Positions 27,606 to 37,032 of a DNA stretch of 37,511 nt are shown here, one piece after another. The DNA is from Eggerthellaceae bacterium (GTDB taxonomy: Bacteria; Actinomycetota; Coriobacteriia; Coriobacteriales; Eggerthellaceae), in NCBI GenBank assembly GCA_017431165.1, contig JAFRLO010000015.1, forward strand, positions 1-37,511, read 5' to 3'. A model generated the notes under the pieces. That model was not told the DNA's origin and did not search any database. It was given only the letters and a program-made list of their open reading frames with translations. The position numbers and the translations under genes were made by a program. Numbering within the stretch: position 1 is the first letter of the stretch; each line of letters begins with the position of its first letter.

Positions 27606-27614
27606 ATTGTATCA
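27606..27614 (-). promoter_or_regulatory. Extended -10 promoter of the pyr operon
   Basis: The - strand has TGATACAAT, an extended -10 box (TG-N-TACAAT). No good -35 lies at 17 bases, which fits the extended type. Transcription would begin near 27599, some 136 bases before pyrR, so both hairpins are in the leader. Confidence 0.5.
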
Positions 27615-27716
27615 TCAAACCACGGAAACAGACGATGCGAAGTGAATGGACGCTCTCCAAATCGGTGGTAATCGGGGTTTTACGTGTATCCTGCATTCTC
27701 ATATAGAGTAAAAAGG

Positions 27717-27728
27717 GTACAATTGTAC
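27717..27728. promoter_or_regulatory. Perfect 12-bp palindrome upstream of the Y-family polymerase gene
   Basis: GTACAATTGTAC is a perfect palindrome 44 bases before the polymerase gene start. It contains a TACAAT that could serve as its -10. A site of this kind overlapping a promoter of a DNA-damage gene may be a LexA operator of unusual sequence, or a site for another regulator. It does not match the GAAC-N4-GTTC LexA box of other Gram-positive bacteria. Confidence 0.4.
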
Positions 27729-27771
27729 TAGTTTTCAAAGAGACGAAGCCATCATCCTGTGAATAGAGCAT

Positions 27772-29076
27772 ATGCGTTACTACCTTTGCATAGATTTGAA
27801 GAGTTTTTACGCCTCGGTCGAATGCGTTGAGCGCGGACTAGATCCTTTCACGACCAATCTGGTCGTTGCAGATCCAACGCGATCTGATAAAACCATCTGC
27901 CTCGCCATTACGCCCGCCATGAAGGAACTTGGCGTTCATAACCGCTGCCGCGTATTCGAAATCCCACCCGGAATCGATTACATCATGGCACCGCCTCATC
28001 TTTCTCACTATATGGAAGTCTCTGCGCAGATCTATTCGGTATACCTTCGATACATAAGCGCTGAGGATATGCATGTGTACTCCATCGATGAGTGTTTCAT
28101 CGATGCAACGCCATACTTGGAGCTTTACCACACCACCCCAAAACAGCTCGCCGTCATGCTCATGGATGCCGTCTTCGCTGAGACAGGCATCTGTGCTACG
28201 GCAGGGATAGGCACGAACCTGTTTTTAGCGAAAGTTGCCCTTGATATCACCGCAAAGCATGTCGAGGATCACATCGGATTCCTAGACCAAGAAGCTTTCG
28301 AACGCGAGATTCTCCCCCATCGCCCCATTACCGATATCTGGAACGTCGGACCAGGCATTGCCAGACGGCTTGCAAAATATGGCGTGTACGACCTCGCAGG
28401 CGTTGCCGCCATGGAAGAGCGCACGCTATACAAGGAATTCGGCGTCAATGCTGAATACCTCATCGACCACGCGCACGGTTACGAGCCTTGCACCATAAAG
28501 CAAATCCATGAGTACGTTCCTGAAACTAATTCGCTCTGCAATGGGCAGGTGCTTTTCAGCGATTACACATATGATGAGGCGCGCATCATCATAAAGGAGA
28601 TGGTCGATGCCCTCATCCTAGACCTTGTCGATAAGCACCTAGTCACAGAATCAATTGCACTATCGATCGGTTACGGAAAAGGCGAAGAGGATGATGACCC
28701 CTCTCCTGTAATCGACCCTTTCACTCATAAGCGCAATAATGCATATTTCGATAACGCCACCCGCAAGCTTAACTGCCGAACAGCTTCGCGGACCATTCTT
28801 ATGGACGAATTTCTTTCCCTCTTCGATGAAATCTGCGCGAGGGATCGGCTCATACGCCGAATGAACATAGGATTCGGCTCAATCGTTCCCGAGGAATACG
28901 CAACATGCGACTTATTCACCAGCTATGAGGACCTTGCACACGAAAAAGAGCTCCAAGATGCGATCATCTCGGTAAAGAAACGCTTTGGCAAGAATGCCGT
29001 GTTCAAGGGCATCAGCTTAAAGGACAAGGCGACAGGACGGCAGCGAAACAGGCAGGTTGGTGGTCACAATGCCTAA
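27772..29076 (+). CDS. Y-family DNA polymerase, UmuC/UvrX-like
   Basis: A translesion polymerase of the UmuC/DinB superfamily. The catalytic acidic residues are in YLCIDLKSFYASVE at the N-terminus and SIDECFID near residue 104. The palm and fingers are followed by helix-hairpin-helix residues in VGPGIARRLAKYGVYDLAG and a little-finger domain. It also has an atypical insertion GYGKGEEDDDPSPVIDP. Length 434 fits the Gram-positive UvrX/YqjW-type subfamily. These genes are typically paired with a yolD-like gene, as here. It would be used for error-prone bypass of damaged DNA. It is the only complete + strand operon in the window. Confidence 0.9.
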   Translation: MRYYLCIDLKSFYASVECVERGLDPFTTNLVVADPTRSDKTICLAITPAMKELGVHNRCRVFEIPPGIDYIMAPPHLSHYMEVSAQIYSVYLRYISAEDMHVYSIDECFIDATPYLELYHTTPKQLAVMLMDAVFAETGICATAGIGTNLFLAKVALDITAKHVEDHIGFLDQEAFEREILPHRPITDIWNVGPGIARRLAKYGVYDLAGVAAMEERTLYKEFGVNAEYLIDHAHGYEPCTIKQIHEYVPETNSLCNGQVLFSDYTYDEARIIIKEMVDALILDLVDKHLVTESIALSIGYGKGEEDDDPSPVIDPFTHKRNNAYFDNATRKLNCRTASRTILMDEFLSLFDEICARDRLIRRMNIGFGSIVPEEYATCDLFTSYEDLAHEKELQDAIISVKKRFGKNAVFKGISLKDKATGRQRNRQVGGHNA

Positions 29077-29446
29077 CGTGACGCGCAAGCCATGGCACAC
29101 GCTGGAAGAGGAAGCCTCCCTGCCCGTGAGCAGAGCGGATCTTAACCGTGCGCGCCAATTCATGCCATTCGCGAGCCTCAAAGGCTTCTTCTCAATCGTA
29201 CGCGATAGAGAAAAGCTGGTCACTCCCCGCCGAGACCTACAAGAAGAAGATATCTCTTCCCTGAATAAAGCGCTCTCGGCCATCCGAAAAAACGACATGG
29301 TTCGCGTCCGATATTACGACGTGGATGCATATCACACCATGCAAGGCCTTGTCACGCGGATTGAGCCTCATATGCAGACCATCACGGTCGTAAAGACGAG
29401 CATTCCCTTCTCTGACCTAGAATCAATAGAGATTATCAAGGGATAA
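29069..29446 (+). CDS. YolD-like protein, partner of Y-family polymerase
   Basis: A small protein of the YolD-like family, found next to UvrX/UmuC-type polymerases in Gram-positive bacteria and suggested to act as a UmuD-like accessory. The family pattern is RARQFMPFASLKGFFSIV near the N-terminus and a small beta domain around MVRVRYYDVDAYHTMQGLVTRIEPHMQTI. ATG 29069 overlaps the polymerase stop by eight bases; a TTG four codons earlier is also possible. With ATG 29069 the protein has 125 residues. The function has not been shown biochemically to my knowledge. Confidence 0.82.
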   Translation: MPNVTRKPWHTLEEEASLPVSRADLNRARQFMPFASLKGFFSIVRDREKLVTPRRDLQEEDISSLNKALSAIRKNDMVRVRYYDVDAYHTMQGLVTRIEPHMQTITVVKTSIPFSDLESIEIIKG

Positions 29447-29454
29447 AAGGATAT

Positions 29455-29484
29455 GAAAAGCACCTATGATCGCTCATAGGTGCT
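29455..29484 (-). terminator. Strong terminator shared by the convergent operons
   Basis: AGCACCTATGA and TCATAGGTGCT form eleven perfect pairs around a TCGC loop. On the - strand it is followed by TTTC, a short U-tract, fitting termination of the acyl-CoA synthetase operon. It is nearly symmetric and also lies just after the YolD-like gene on the + strand, so it may act in both directions. Confidence 0.7.
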
Positions 29485-29522
29485 AAGGCTCTCTCGTAAA
29501 GCAGGATTCTTGCAATCGTAAA

Positions 29523-31196
29523 CTATTCGGTGATGCCATCCTCCATGCGGATCTCCTTGCGCTTGATCTTCCCACCGATTGTCTTGGGGAGCTCATCGAC
29601 GTACTCGACGATGCGTGGATACTTATACGGCGCCGTCTCCTTCTTCACGAAAGTCTGCAATTCTTTTGTGAGCTCTGGTGAAGGAGTATAGCCAGAGGCC
29701 AAAACGACCGTTGCTTTCACAACCAGTCCACGTATGGGATCAGGCGCTGCCGTAACAGCGCACTCGATGACTGCATCATGCTTCACGAGCGCGCTTTCAA
29801 CCTCGAATGGGCTGATGCGATAGCCAGAACACTTGATGACATCATCGTTGCGACCAACGAAGCTTACATAGCCTTGGCTCTCACGCCATGCCATGTCGTG
29901 CAAGTTATAGTACTCGCCTCCGACAGTCTCCTCGGTGGCATCGGGCATGCCATAATAACCCACGAACAAACCGGGCGGATAAGCCTCTTTCAGACCAGTG
30001 ATGCAAATAGCGCCCTCTTCGCCATCCTCAACCTCAAATCCATCATCATCGAGCAACTTGATATTGAGGAGCGGACTTGGCTTGCCCATAGAACCCGGCT
30101 TGGGCTCAATCCACGGGTAGGTGGCCACAAGCACGGGACCCTCGGTTTGACCGAAGCCTTCGCGAATCTTCTTACCTGTGAGTTTCTCCCATTTGATGGT
30201 AACCTCGGCGTTCAGCGGTTCCCCAGCCGTAGCGAAGTTCTGGATGCTCGAAAGGTCGTAAGCAGCCACGTCTTCCTGCAACATGAAACGATACATGGTA
30301 GGTGGAGCGCAGAAGGTGGTGAGCTTATAGTCTTGCATTCTCTGCAAAAGCTTTGTCGGGACGAACTTATCCATGTCGTAGCAGAAGATGGTTGCACCGG
30401 CAATCCATTGTCCATAGATCTTACCCCAGCCGAATTTCGCCCAACCGCTATCAGTGACGCTCATATGCAAGCAGTTCTCACGTACCTGCTGCCAGTACTT
30501 GGCAGTCAGGATATGCCCGAGCGGATGTGCGAAATTGTGCATAACAGGTTTGGGGTTGCCTGTAGTACCACTCGTGAAATAGATAAGCATGATGTCTTTG
30601 CTGGTCACGCCCGCATCGCCCGTAGGACGCATGAAGCTATCAGGCTCATCTGCGATGAGCTCGTCAAAGCTCAACCAACCCTCGCGTTTGCCTGCAGCAC
30701 ACACGATATAAGCGATGGACTGAGAAGCATCAAGCGCACCTTCAACCTGAGAGCATACGTAATCGTCGTCCACGCACACCATCATCTTGACTTGACATGC
30801 GTTCGCGCGATATTCGATGTCATGTGTTGTAAGCTGCAACGAAGCTGGAATAACGATGGCTCCCAGCTTGCATAAAGCACTTGCGATGACCCAGTACTCC
30901 CAGCGACGGCGCATGATGCACATGACGACATCGCCCTTGCCAATGCCGAGCTTGGAGAATGCGTTTGCGGTCCTATTCGAAAGACGACTGATGTCAGTGA
31001 ATGTGAACAGGCGCTCTTCGCCAGCATCGTTACACCATAAAAGCGCGGGCTTTTCGGGTTCTACGCTCGCCCATTCGTCTACGACATCGAAACCGAAGTT
31101 GAAATCACTTGGCACGTTGATTTTGAAGTTCGCGTAAAAGTCCTCATAGCTATCGAACTCGATTCGCGGACAATATTTCTTAAGGATGTGGTCCAT
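29523..31196 (-). CDS. AMP-forming acyl-CoA synthetase (MACS type), copy 1
   Basis: It activates a carboxylic acid to acyl-AMP and then acyl-CoA. The P-loop reads YFTSGTTGNPKPVMH. Other ANL superfamily marks are YGQW, TFCAPPTMYRF, EGFGQTEG, the hinge region after RNDDVIKCSGYRISPFEVES, and the catalytic Lys in KTIGGKIKRKEIR. The sequence is closest to medium-chain acyl-CoA synthetases; the substrate is not given by sequence. It is the last gene of the operon, 18 bases after an XRE-cupin regulator, and paralogous to the ligase at 35202-36959. In context the likely substrates are branched-chain or aryl acids, which is inference. Confidence 0.9.
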   Translation of the reverse strand: MDHILKKYCPRIEFDSYEDFYANFKINVPSDFNFGFDVVDEWASVEPEKPALLWCNDAGEERLFTFTDISRLSNRTANAFSKLGIGKGDVVMCIMRRRWEYWVIASALCKLGAIVIPASLQLTTHDIEYRANACQVKMMVCVDDDYVCSQVEGALDASQSIAYIVCAAGKREGWLSFDELIADEPDSFMRPTGDAGVTSKDIMLIYFTSGTTGNPKPVMHNFAHPLGHILTAKYWQQVRENCLHMSVTDSGWAKFGWGKIYGQWIAGATIFCYDMDKFVPTKLLQRMQDYKLTTFCAPPTMYRFMLQEDVAAYDLSSIQNFATAGEPLNAEVTIKWEKLTGKKIREGFGQTEGPVLVATYPWIEPKPGSMGKPSPLLNIKLLDDDGFEVEDGEEGAICITGLKEAYPPGLFVGYYGMPDATEETVGGEYYNLHDMAWRESQGYVSFVGRNDDVIKCSGYRISPFEVESALVKHDAVIECAVTAAPDPIRGLVVKATVVLASGYTPSPELTKELQTFVKKETAPYKYPRIVEYVDELPKTIGGKIKRKEIRMEDGITE

Positions 31197-31214
31197 ATTC
31201 GATGATCCTTCGAA

Positions 31215-31766
31215 TCACTCCGCGATAACGGTCACGAACTTGGCAGGGACATCCCCACCGCAACGTTGCCCATGAGGCAGACTCGGGTTGAAATAGATGC
31301 TATCGCCTGCATACAGTTCGAATTCTTTGTCGCACCAACTAACGACGACGCAGCCCTCCAACACAAGGTTGAATTCCTGACCGGTATGCGACACCATCTT
31401 GGCCGGTTCATCACTTGGGTCGAGGACAACGAGCAGAGGCTGCATGATTTTGCCGGAAAAACGCCAGGCAAGATCTTGGTAATAATACCCAGGATAGCGA
31501 TCGACTTCACGCCCTTGACCTGCACGCACGACCTGATACGTATCGAGCTTTGCAGCCGAACCGGTCAGAATCTCGGTGAATTCGACACCGAATTCATTCG
31601 CCATATGGTAAATAGCGGAAATCGGAACGTCCTCGCCCGTTTCCTCCCACTTCTCATACGTCGCCACATCGACGTTTAAGCTCTCTGCCATTTCCTCGAT
31701 CGTGACATCGCATGCCTCACGCAATCCCTTGATGCGCTCACCGATCTCTGCAAGCTCGTTAACCAT
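31215..31766 (-). CDS. XRE-family regulator with C-terminal cupin domain, copy 1
   Basis: A 183-residue regulator. The N-terminal helix-turn-helix of the XRE type covers about residues 6-60 (IGERIKGLREACDVTIEEMAESL and an ATYEKWE recognition helix). The C-terminal cupin barrel includes HTGQEFNLVLEGCVVVSW, YAGDSIYFNPSLPHGQRC, with His residues that could bind metal or ligand. Such proteins often sense a small molecule and control neighbouring metabolic genes. Its start shares one base with the gamma subunit stop (TAATG), so it is translationally coupled to the oxidoreductase genes. It pairs with the ligase gene that follows. Confidence 0.88.
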   Translation of the reverse strand: MVNELAEIGERIKGLREACDVTIEEMAESLNVDVATYEKWEETGEDVPISAIYHMANEFGVEFTEILTGSAAKLDTYQVVRAGQGREVDRYPGYYYQDLAWRFSGKIMQPLLVVLDPSDEPAKMVSHTGQEFNLVLEGCVVVSWCDKEFELYAGDSIYFNPSLPHGQRCGGDVPAKFVTVIAE

Positions 31767-32302
31767 TAGGCGTTCATCCCCAATTCAAGTGCTTTCTTAT
31801 TCATCTCGATCATCGCAGCGCGTTTAGGCGGAACGCAATGGTCGATTGCCGCATCGAGCGTCTCGCGCTCGCAGAAGCCCGTTTGCTCGAACAACTTGCC
31901 GACCATGACGATATTGCCGAGGCCCTTGAGCCCGGCAGCCTCGGCAATCTGTTGCGCATCGACCATGCATAAAGTAACGTCGTCGCGTTCCTTGATCGTC
32001 GGAACCAAAGTGGTATCCGCGATGATTAGGCCACCAGGCACGACAGCGTCGACGAATTTATCGAATGAAGGCTGGTTCATGGCGATAAGGACATCGGGAT
32101 CCAAAACAAGCGGCGAGCCGATCGGCTCATCGGAAAGACACACGCTGCAGTTAGCGGTACCACCGCGCATCTCGGGTCCATAGGAAGGAAGCCATGAAAG
32201 CTCCCTATCCTCGATAAGACCTGCCGTTGCGATGACCTTGCCGGCAAATAGCACGCCCTGGCCGCCGAATCCTGCAAGGACGACTCTCAGCTCACGGCTC
32301 AT
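31766..32302 (-). CDS. 2-oxoacid:ferredoxin oxidoreductase, gamma subunit
   Basis: The gamma subunit of a 2-oxoacid:ferredoxin oxidoreductase. The nucleotide-like fold starts LRVVLAGFGGQGVLFAGKVIA, and SWLPSYGPEMRGGTANC is the family signature. Ile-Met-Asn in LIAMNQPS is also conserved. ATG 32302 overlaps the beta subunit stop by four bases (ATGA) and has GGAGGGGG in front; this gives 178 residues. The alternative start 30 bases upstream would overlap more and is less likely. Confidence 0.93.
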   Translation of the reverse strand: MSRELRVVLAGFGGQGVLFAGKVIATAGLIEDRELSWLPSYGPEMRGGTANCSVCLSDEPIGSPLVLDPDVLIAMNQPSFDKFVDAVVPGGLIIADTTLVPTIKERDDVTLCMVDAQQIAEAAGLKGLGNIVMVGKLFEQTGFCERETLDAAIDHCVPPKRAAMIEMNKKALELGMNA

Positions 32303-33129
32303 TGCGCACCCCCTCCCGTCACCAGCGGACAATCAGCTGCGCGCGCGAATGCCGCTTCAGCTGCATTCGCATAGCCTTCGGCAACGACATCCCTGTACAC
32401 GCCGAGCGGGTAATACGGAAGCATGTTGGTGCGCCTCCACTCGAAAGCGGCCTGCGGAGTCATGCCCCAGTTGGTCGGACAGGTCGCAACCACTTCAACG
32501 AACGAATACCCGATACCATCGATCTGATACTGGAAGGCCTTCTTGATAGCCTTCTTAGCCTTACGGACGTTCGCGGGAGTATCGCAGCACACACGCTCGA
32601 TGTATGCTGGACCGTCGAGCGAGCTTAAAAGCTCGCACACGCGGACAGGATAGCCTGCCGTGGAAACGTCACGGCCATAGGGACTCGTTTGCGTGACCTG
32701 GTTAGGAAGGCTTGTAGGAGCCATCTGTCCGCCCGTCATACCGTAAATCGCATTGTTGATGAAGATTATGGTGATGTGCTCGCCGCGCGTTGCAGCATGG
32801 ACGGTTTCTGCCATGCCGATACTGGCGAGGTCGCCATCGCCCTGGTAAGCGAACACGATGTTGTCGGGGTTGGTGCGCTTCGCACCGGTGGCTACCGCAG
32901 GAGCACGACCATGAGCCGCTTCGATCATATCGCAACCGAAGAATTTGTATGACATGACGGAACAGCCAACGGGAGCGACGCCGATGGTCTTGCCTTCGAT
33001 TTCAAGCTCATCGAGGGTTTCGGCGACTAAGCGATTCACGATACCGTGAACGCACCCAGGACAGTAATTCGTCACAACGGGAAGCAGTGCATGCGGGCGC
33101 TGGAAGACGATCTTGGTTTCCTTTTCCAT
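32299..33129 (-). CDS. 2-oxoacid:ferredoxin oxidoreductase, beta (TPP) subunit
   Basis: The beta subunit binds thiamine pyrophosphate and, through Cys residues, a [4Fe-4S] cluster. The N-terminus has NYCPGCVHGI with the cluster Cys residues, and VAPVGCSVM. TPP and Mg binding are in YQGDGDLASIG and NNAIYGMTGGQMAPT. The 276 residues are normal. It lies between the alpha subunit (3 bases) and gamma (overlap 4). The TPP ylide attacks the 2-oxoacid and releases CO2, or in reverse fixes CO2. Confidence 0.94.
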   Translation of the reverse strand: MEKETKIVFQRPHALLPVVTNYCPGCVHGIVNRLVAETLDELEIEGKTIGVAPVGCSVMSYKFFGCDMIEAAHGRAPAVATGAKRTNPDNIVFAYQGDGDLASIGMAETVHAATRGEHITIIFINNAIYGMTGGQMAPTSLPNQVTQTSPYGRDVSTAGYPVRVCELLSSLDGPAYIERVCCDTPANVRKAKKAIKKAFQYQIDGIGYSFVEVVATCPTNWGMTPQAAFEWRRTNMLPYYPLGVYRDVVAEGYANAAEAAFARAADCPLVTGGGAQ

Positions 33130-33132
33130 GAC

Positions 33133-34197
<1,065 letters not shown>

Positions 34198-34203
34198 GTC
34201 AGA

Positions 34204-34410
34204 TCACCTCTCTACCGTAATGGCCACATCCGGGCACATGGTCGCACAAGATGCGCACCCTATGCAGGATTCCATGTCGATGCAATGCGCAGGATGATAA
34301 CCCTTAGGCGTGATGTGAGACATGTCCAGTTCCAAAATGGAGCGAGGGCATGCATCGACACATAGGCCGCACCCTTTGCAAAAGCCTTCATCAACGGTGA
34401 TTTTGGCCAT
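34204..34410 (-). CDS. 2x[4Fe-4S] ferredoxin-type delta subunit
   Basis: A 68-residue protein with two clusters, CKGCGLCVDACP and CIGCASCATMCP. It is the delta subunit that carries electrons from the TPP site to external ferredoxin. ATG 34410 has AGAGGTG four bases upstream; a start eight codons earlier has no such site. It lies directly before the alpha subunit. Length and spacing match the four-subunit oxidoreductases, delta-alpha-beta-gamma. Confidence 0.93.
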   Translation of the reverse strand: MAKITVDEGFCKGCGLCVDACPRSILELDMSHITPKGYHPAHCIDMESCIGCASCATMCPDVAITVER

Positions 34411-34478
34411 ACTGCACCTCTTTCTACTCTCCAACGACGCTCATGGATGCTCCCTTTTACGCTTGACGTGCGAAAAGG

Positions 34479-35198
34479 TCACTCCCATGGCGTTTTAACA
34501 TATATTGATACAGGATAAATGTTTCCGTGCGCGCTATCCGCAAAAACACCGTTAACGTCCTCATTTGCCAACGTCTTGGGAATGCAGGTGCACACGCATG
34601 GCAAATCGACTTCCAACGCGACCCTATTACCGAAGTCGATCTGTGCTAAAAGCGACTCGGATGTCGTGCTCTGCTTCAGATGTGAATTGTTCGCAACACA
34701 ACTAGCCGAAAGCCCGCTTGAGGCTTCGATCTCGCGAAGTATCGTAACAGCATCCCCGACGGTCTGCGTGAGATTACGGTATGCATTCACGACGACGATC
34801 ATCGTATACGGAGCTTGGCGGATGACACCCGAGAAGCGTCCAAGGGCCCCCGCGCCCACATCATCGCCGCCCGCGTCGATGATGGTGACGGACTCCCCTT
34901 TCTGCGCATGCTCGATAGCTGAGAGCACGCGCGGCGAAAGGCTCGGAACATCAACGCTCGTCCCTGCCAAGACTGGTGCCACGAGCTCTATTCCGGTATC
35001 GTCCAAAAGCTTCCCATAATCGCTGCTGCGAAAATACGGATTGACGATATCCAAGTCTACGAGCGTGACCTTATGACCCGCTTTCGCGGTATCGATGGCA
35101 AGATTGAGTGCGAAATTCGTCTTGCCCACACCATAATGCCCGCATACGATGACGAGTCGTTCAGCCCTGAACGGAACAGCCTCACTGAGCGTCAACAT
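34479..35198 (-). CDS. MinD/ParA-like P-loop ATPase of unknown role
   Basis: A 239-residue soluble P-loop protein. The A-loop reads GHYGVGKTNFALNLA near residue 21, lacking the first Lys of the deviant Walker A of true MinD/ParA. VDLDIVNPYFRSSDY resembles switch I, and IIDAGGDDVGAGAL is the Walker B/switch II region. VVVNAYRN and CVANNSHLKQSTT follow. SIMIBI-class ATPases of this kind include maturation factors such as CooC and NifH-like proteins. Here it sits between ligase 2 and the ferredoxin subunit and could help cofactor insertion or activate the oxidoreductase; this is inference. The start has AGGAG six bases upstream. It is four bases after the ligase. Confidence 0.78.
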   Translation of the reverse strand: MLTLSEAVPFRAERLVIVCGHYGVGKTNFALNLAIDTAKAGHKVTLVDLDIVNPYFRSSDYGKLLDDTGIELVAPVLAGTSVDVPSLSPRVLSAIEHAQKGESVTIIDAGGDDVGAGALGRFSGVIRQAPYTMIVVVNAYRNLTQTVGDAVTILREIEASSGLSASCVANNSHLKQSTTSESLLAQIDFGNRVALEVDLPCVCTCIPKTLANEDVNGVFADSAHGNIYPVSIYVKTPWE

Positions 35199-35201
35199 AA
35201 T

Positions 35202-36959
35202 CTACTCCTGCTTATTCGCCTCGCGAATCGCAGCGCGACGGATCTTGCCGTTAACGGTCTTCGGGAGCTCATCAACATAATCGATAATGCGCGGATACTT
35301 ATACGGTGCGGTCTTCTTTTTCACCCACTGCTGGAGCTCTACGGTCAATGACTCGCTCGGCTTGAATACACCAGCAAGCACGATGGTAGCCTTCACAGCC
35401 ATACCGCGCAATGGATCCGGCACACCGGTTACCGCGCATTCGGCAACAGCCTCATGCTCTAATAACACGCTCTCGATTTCGAAGGGACCGATACGATAAC
35501 CGCTCGACTTGATGACGTCGTCGTTGCGACCCACGTACCAGTAATAACCATCTTCGTCAGCCCACGCGACATCGCCCGTATGGTACCAACCATCATGGAT
35601 GGCCTCCGCGGTCTTCGCCGGATTGCGATAGTACTCCATCATGATTCCCGGAGGATTCATGCTTACATCGATGCAAACTTCACCTGATTCGCCAGTCTTG
35701 CACTCGGTACCATCAGCGCGCATAAGGATCATGCGATACAAGGGCACGGGTTTGCCCATTGAACCCGGGCGTGGCGTGGAGTTACGAAGGTTCGCGATGG
35801 TAAGCGGCGTCTCGGTTTGCCCGAAACCCTCGTAGATCGTAAGGCCCGTATGCTCTTTCCAGAAGTAGAACAAATCGGGATTGAGGGCCTCGCCTGCGGT
35901 CGTGCAATACTCAAGCGAGCTTAAGTCGAACGCTTCTACATCCAATTGCGAGATCATACGATACATGGTCGGCGGCGCGCAGAAGGTCGTGATCTTATAG
36001 CGACCGATCATCTCAAGAATCTCAGCCGCATTGAATCGATCGAAGTCGTATGTGAATACGCCAGCCTGCATCGTCCACTGGCCATAGAGCTTGCCCCAAA
36101 CAGCCTTGCCCCAACCGGTATCAGCAATAGTGAAATGAAGGCCATCGGGCCTAACGTTGTGCCATGGCTTCGCGGTGACGAGATGCGCAAGCGCATAGCG
36201 CGAATCATGGAGGACCATCTTAGGATTGCCCGATGTGCCGCTTGAGAAATACATGAGCATCGGATCGGTTGCGACCGTTAAGCGACGCTCAAAAGCAGGA
36301 GATGCAGCGCATACCTCCGCATTGAAGTCAATCCAGCCTTCGCGCTCGATGCGAGCGGCGCAAACCATCTCGGGTCCGCTTAATGCTGGCCCAAGAAGCT
36401 CACCTTCGGGGATTATCGGCTTCCCACCCTCATCGAAGGGCGTCAAACCTCCGCCACCCCCGTTCACGATGAACAGTTTCTCGACCGTCGGGCACTTCCC
36501 CACGACCGCGTCGCAGACATCGGCAATATACCCGACCGACGTACAGACAATGGCCTTGACGCTAGCGGACGTCAGACGATATTCGAGGTCATGCTCTTTA
36601 AGCATGAATGTCGCAGGCACCATAACGGCACCGAGTTTCGCTAAGGCGACGGCCGTGAACCAGAACTGGTAATGGCGGCGTAAGATTACCATGACCATAT
36701 CGCCTTTGCCGATACCGTGGGCCGCAAAGACATTCGCAGCCTTATCAGACCAGTACTTCATATCGGCGAACGTGAATGTATGGGTCTCGCCTTCAGGATT
36801 CACCCACTCCATTGCACGGCGATTCGGCTCGTTTAACGCGATTTCATCAACGATGTCGTATCCGAAATTGTAGTTCTCAGGACACGCGATCTCGATTTTG
36901 CTTATCTCGCCGTCCTCGTTGAGGGTTTCAGTTATATAACGCTCATTCAAGGGTTCCAT
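35202..36959 (-). CDS. AMP-forming acyl-CoA synthetase (MACS type), copy 2
   Basis: A second ANL ligase, clearly paralogous to that at 29523-31196. The P-loop is YFSSGTSGNPKMVLH; GQTET, TFCAPPTMYRM, RNDDVIKSSGYRIGPFE and the catalytic Lys in KTVNGKIRRAAIR are present. It has a ~35-residue Gly/Pro-rich insertion (IVNGGGGGLTPFDEGGKP and following) that copy 1 lacks. Two starts are possible: ATG 36959 has AAGGAG 13 bases upstream, and ATG 36971 has it only one base away. The first is listed, giving 585 residues; the longest in-frame reading extends further without support. It lies between the second regulator and the ATPase. Confidence 0.9.
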   Translation of the reverse strand: MEPLNERYITETLNEDGEISKIEIACPENYNFGYDIVDEIALNEPNRRAMEWVNPEGETHTFTFADMKYWSDKAANVFAAHGIGKGDMVMVILRRHYQFWFTAVALAKLGAVMVPATFMLKEHDLEYRLTSASVKAIVCTSVGYIADVCDAVVGKCPTVEKLFIVNGGGGGLTPFDEGGKPIIPEGELLGPALSGPEMVCAARIEREGWIDFNAEVCAASPAFERRLTVATDPMLMYFSSGTSGNPKMVLHDSRYALAHLVTAKPWHNVRPDGLHFTIADTGWGKAVWGKLYGQWTMQAGVFTYDFDRFNAAEILEMIGRYKITTFCAPPTMYRMISQLDVEAFDLSSLEYCTTAGEALNPDLFYFWKEHTGLTIYEGFGQTETPLTIANLRNSTPRPGSMGKPVPLYRMILMRADGTECKTGESGEVCIDVSMNPPGIMMEYYRNPAKTAEAIHDGWYHTGDVAWADEDGYYWYVGRNDDVIKSSGYRIGPFEIESVLLEHEAVAECAVTGVPDPLRGMAVKATIVLAGVFKPSESLTVELQQWVKKKTAPYKYPRIIDYVDELPKTVNGKIRRAAIREANKQE

Positions 36960-36985
36960 AATAAGAATCATGCTCCTTCGCATAC

Positions 36986-37004
36986 GTGCCCGCACGGCAG
37001 GCAC
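36986..37004 (-). other. Short hairpin before ligase copy 2
   Basis: On the - strand GTGCCTGC and GCGGGCAC pair (one G-U) around a CGT triloop. It lies about 14 bases upstream of the AAGGAG of the ligase and may modulate its translation; this is inference. Confidence 0.4.
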
Positions 37005-37032
37005 ACCATGGATAATCAAAGAACTGATTTTC

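Noticed and set aside
29778..30875. Long + strand open frame of 365 codons
   Set aside because: It is antisense to acyl-CoA synthetase copy 1 and matches no protein family I know.
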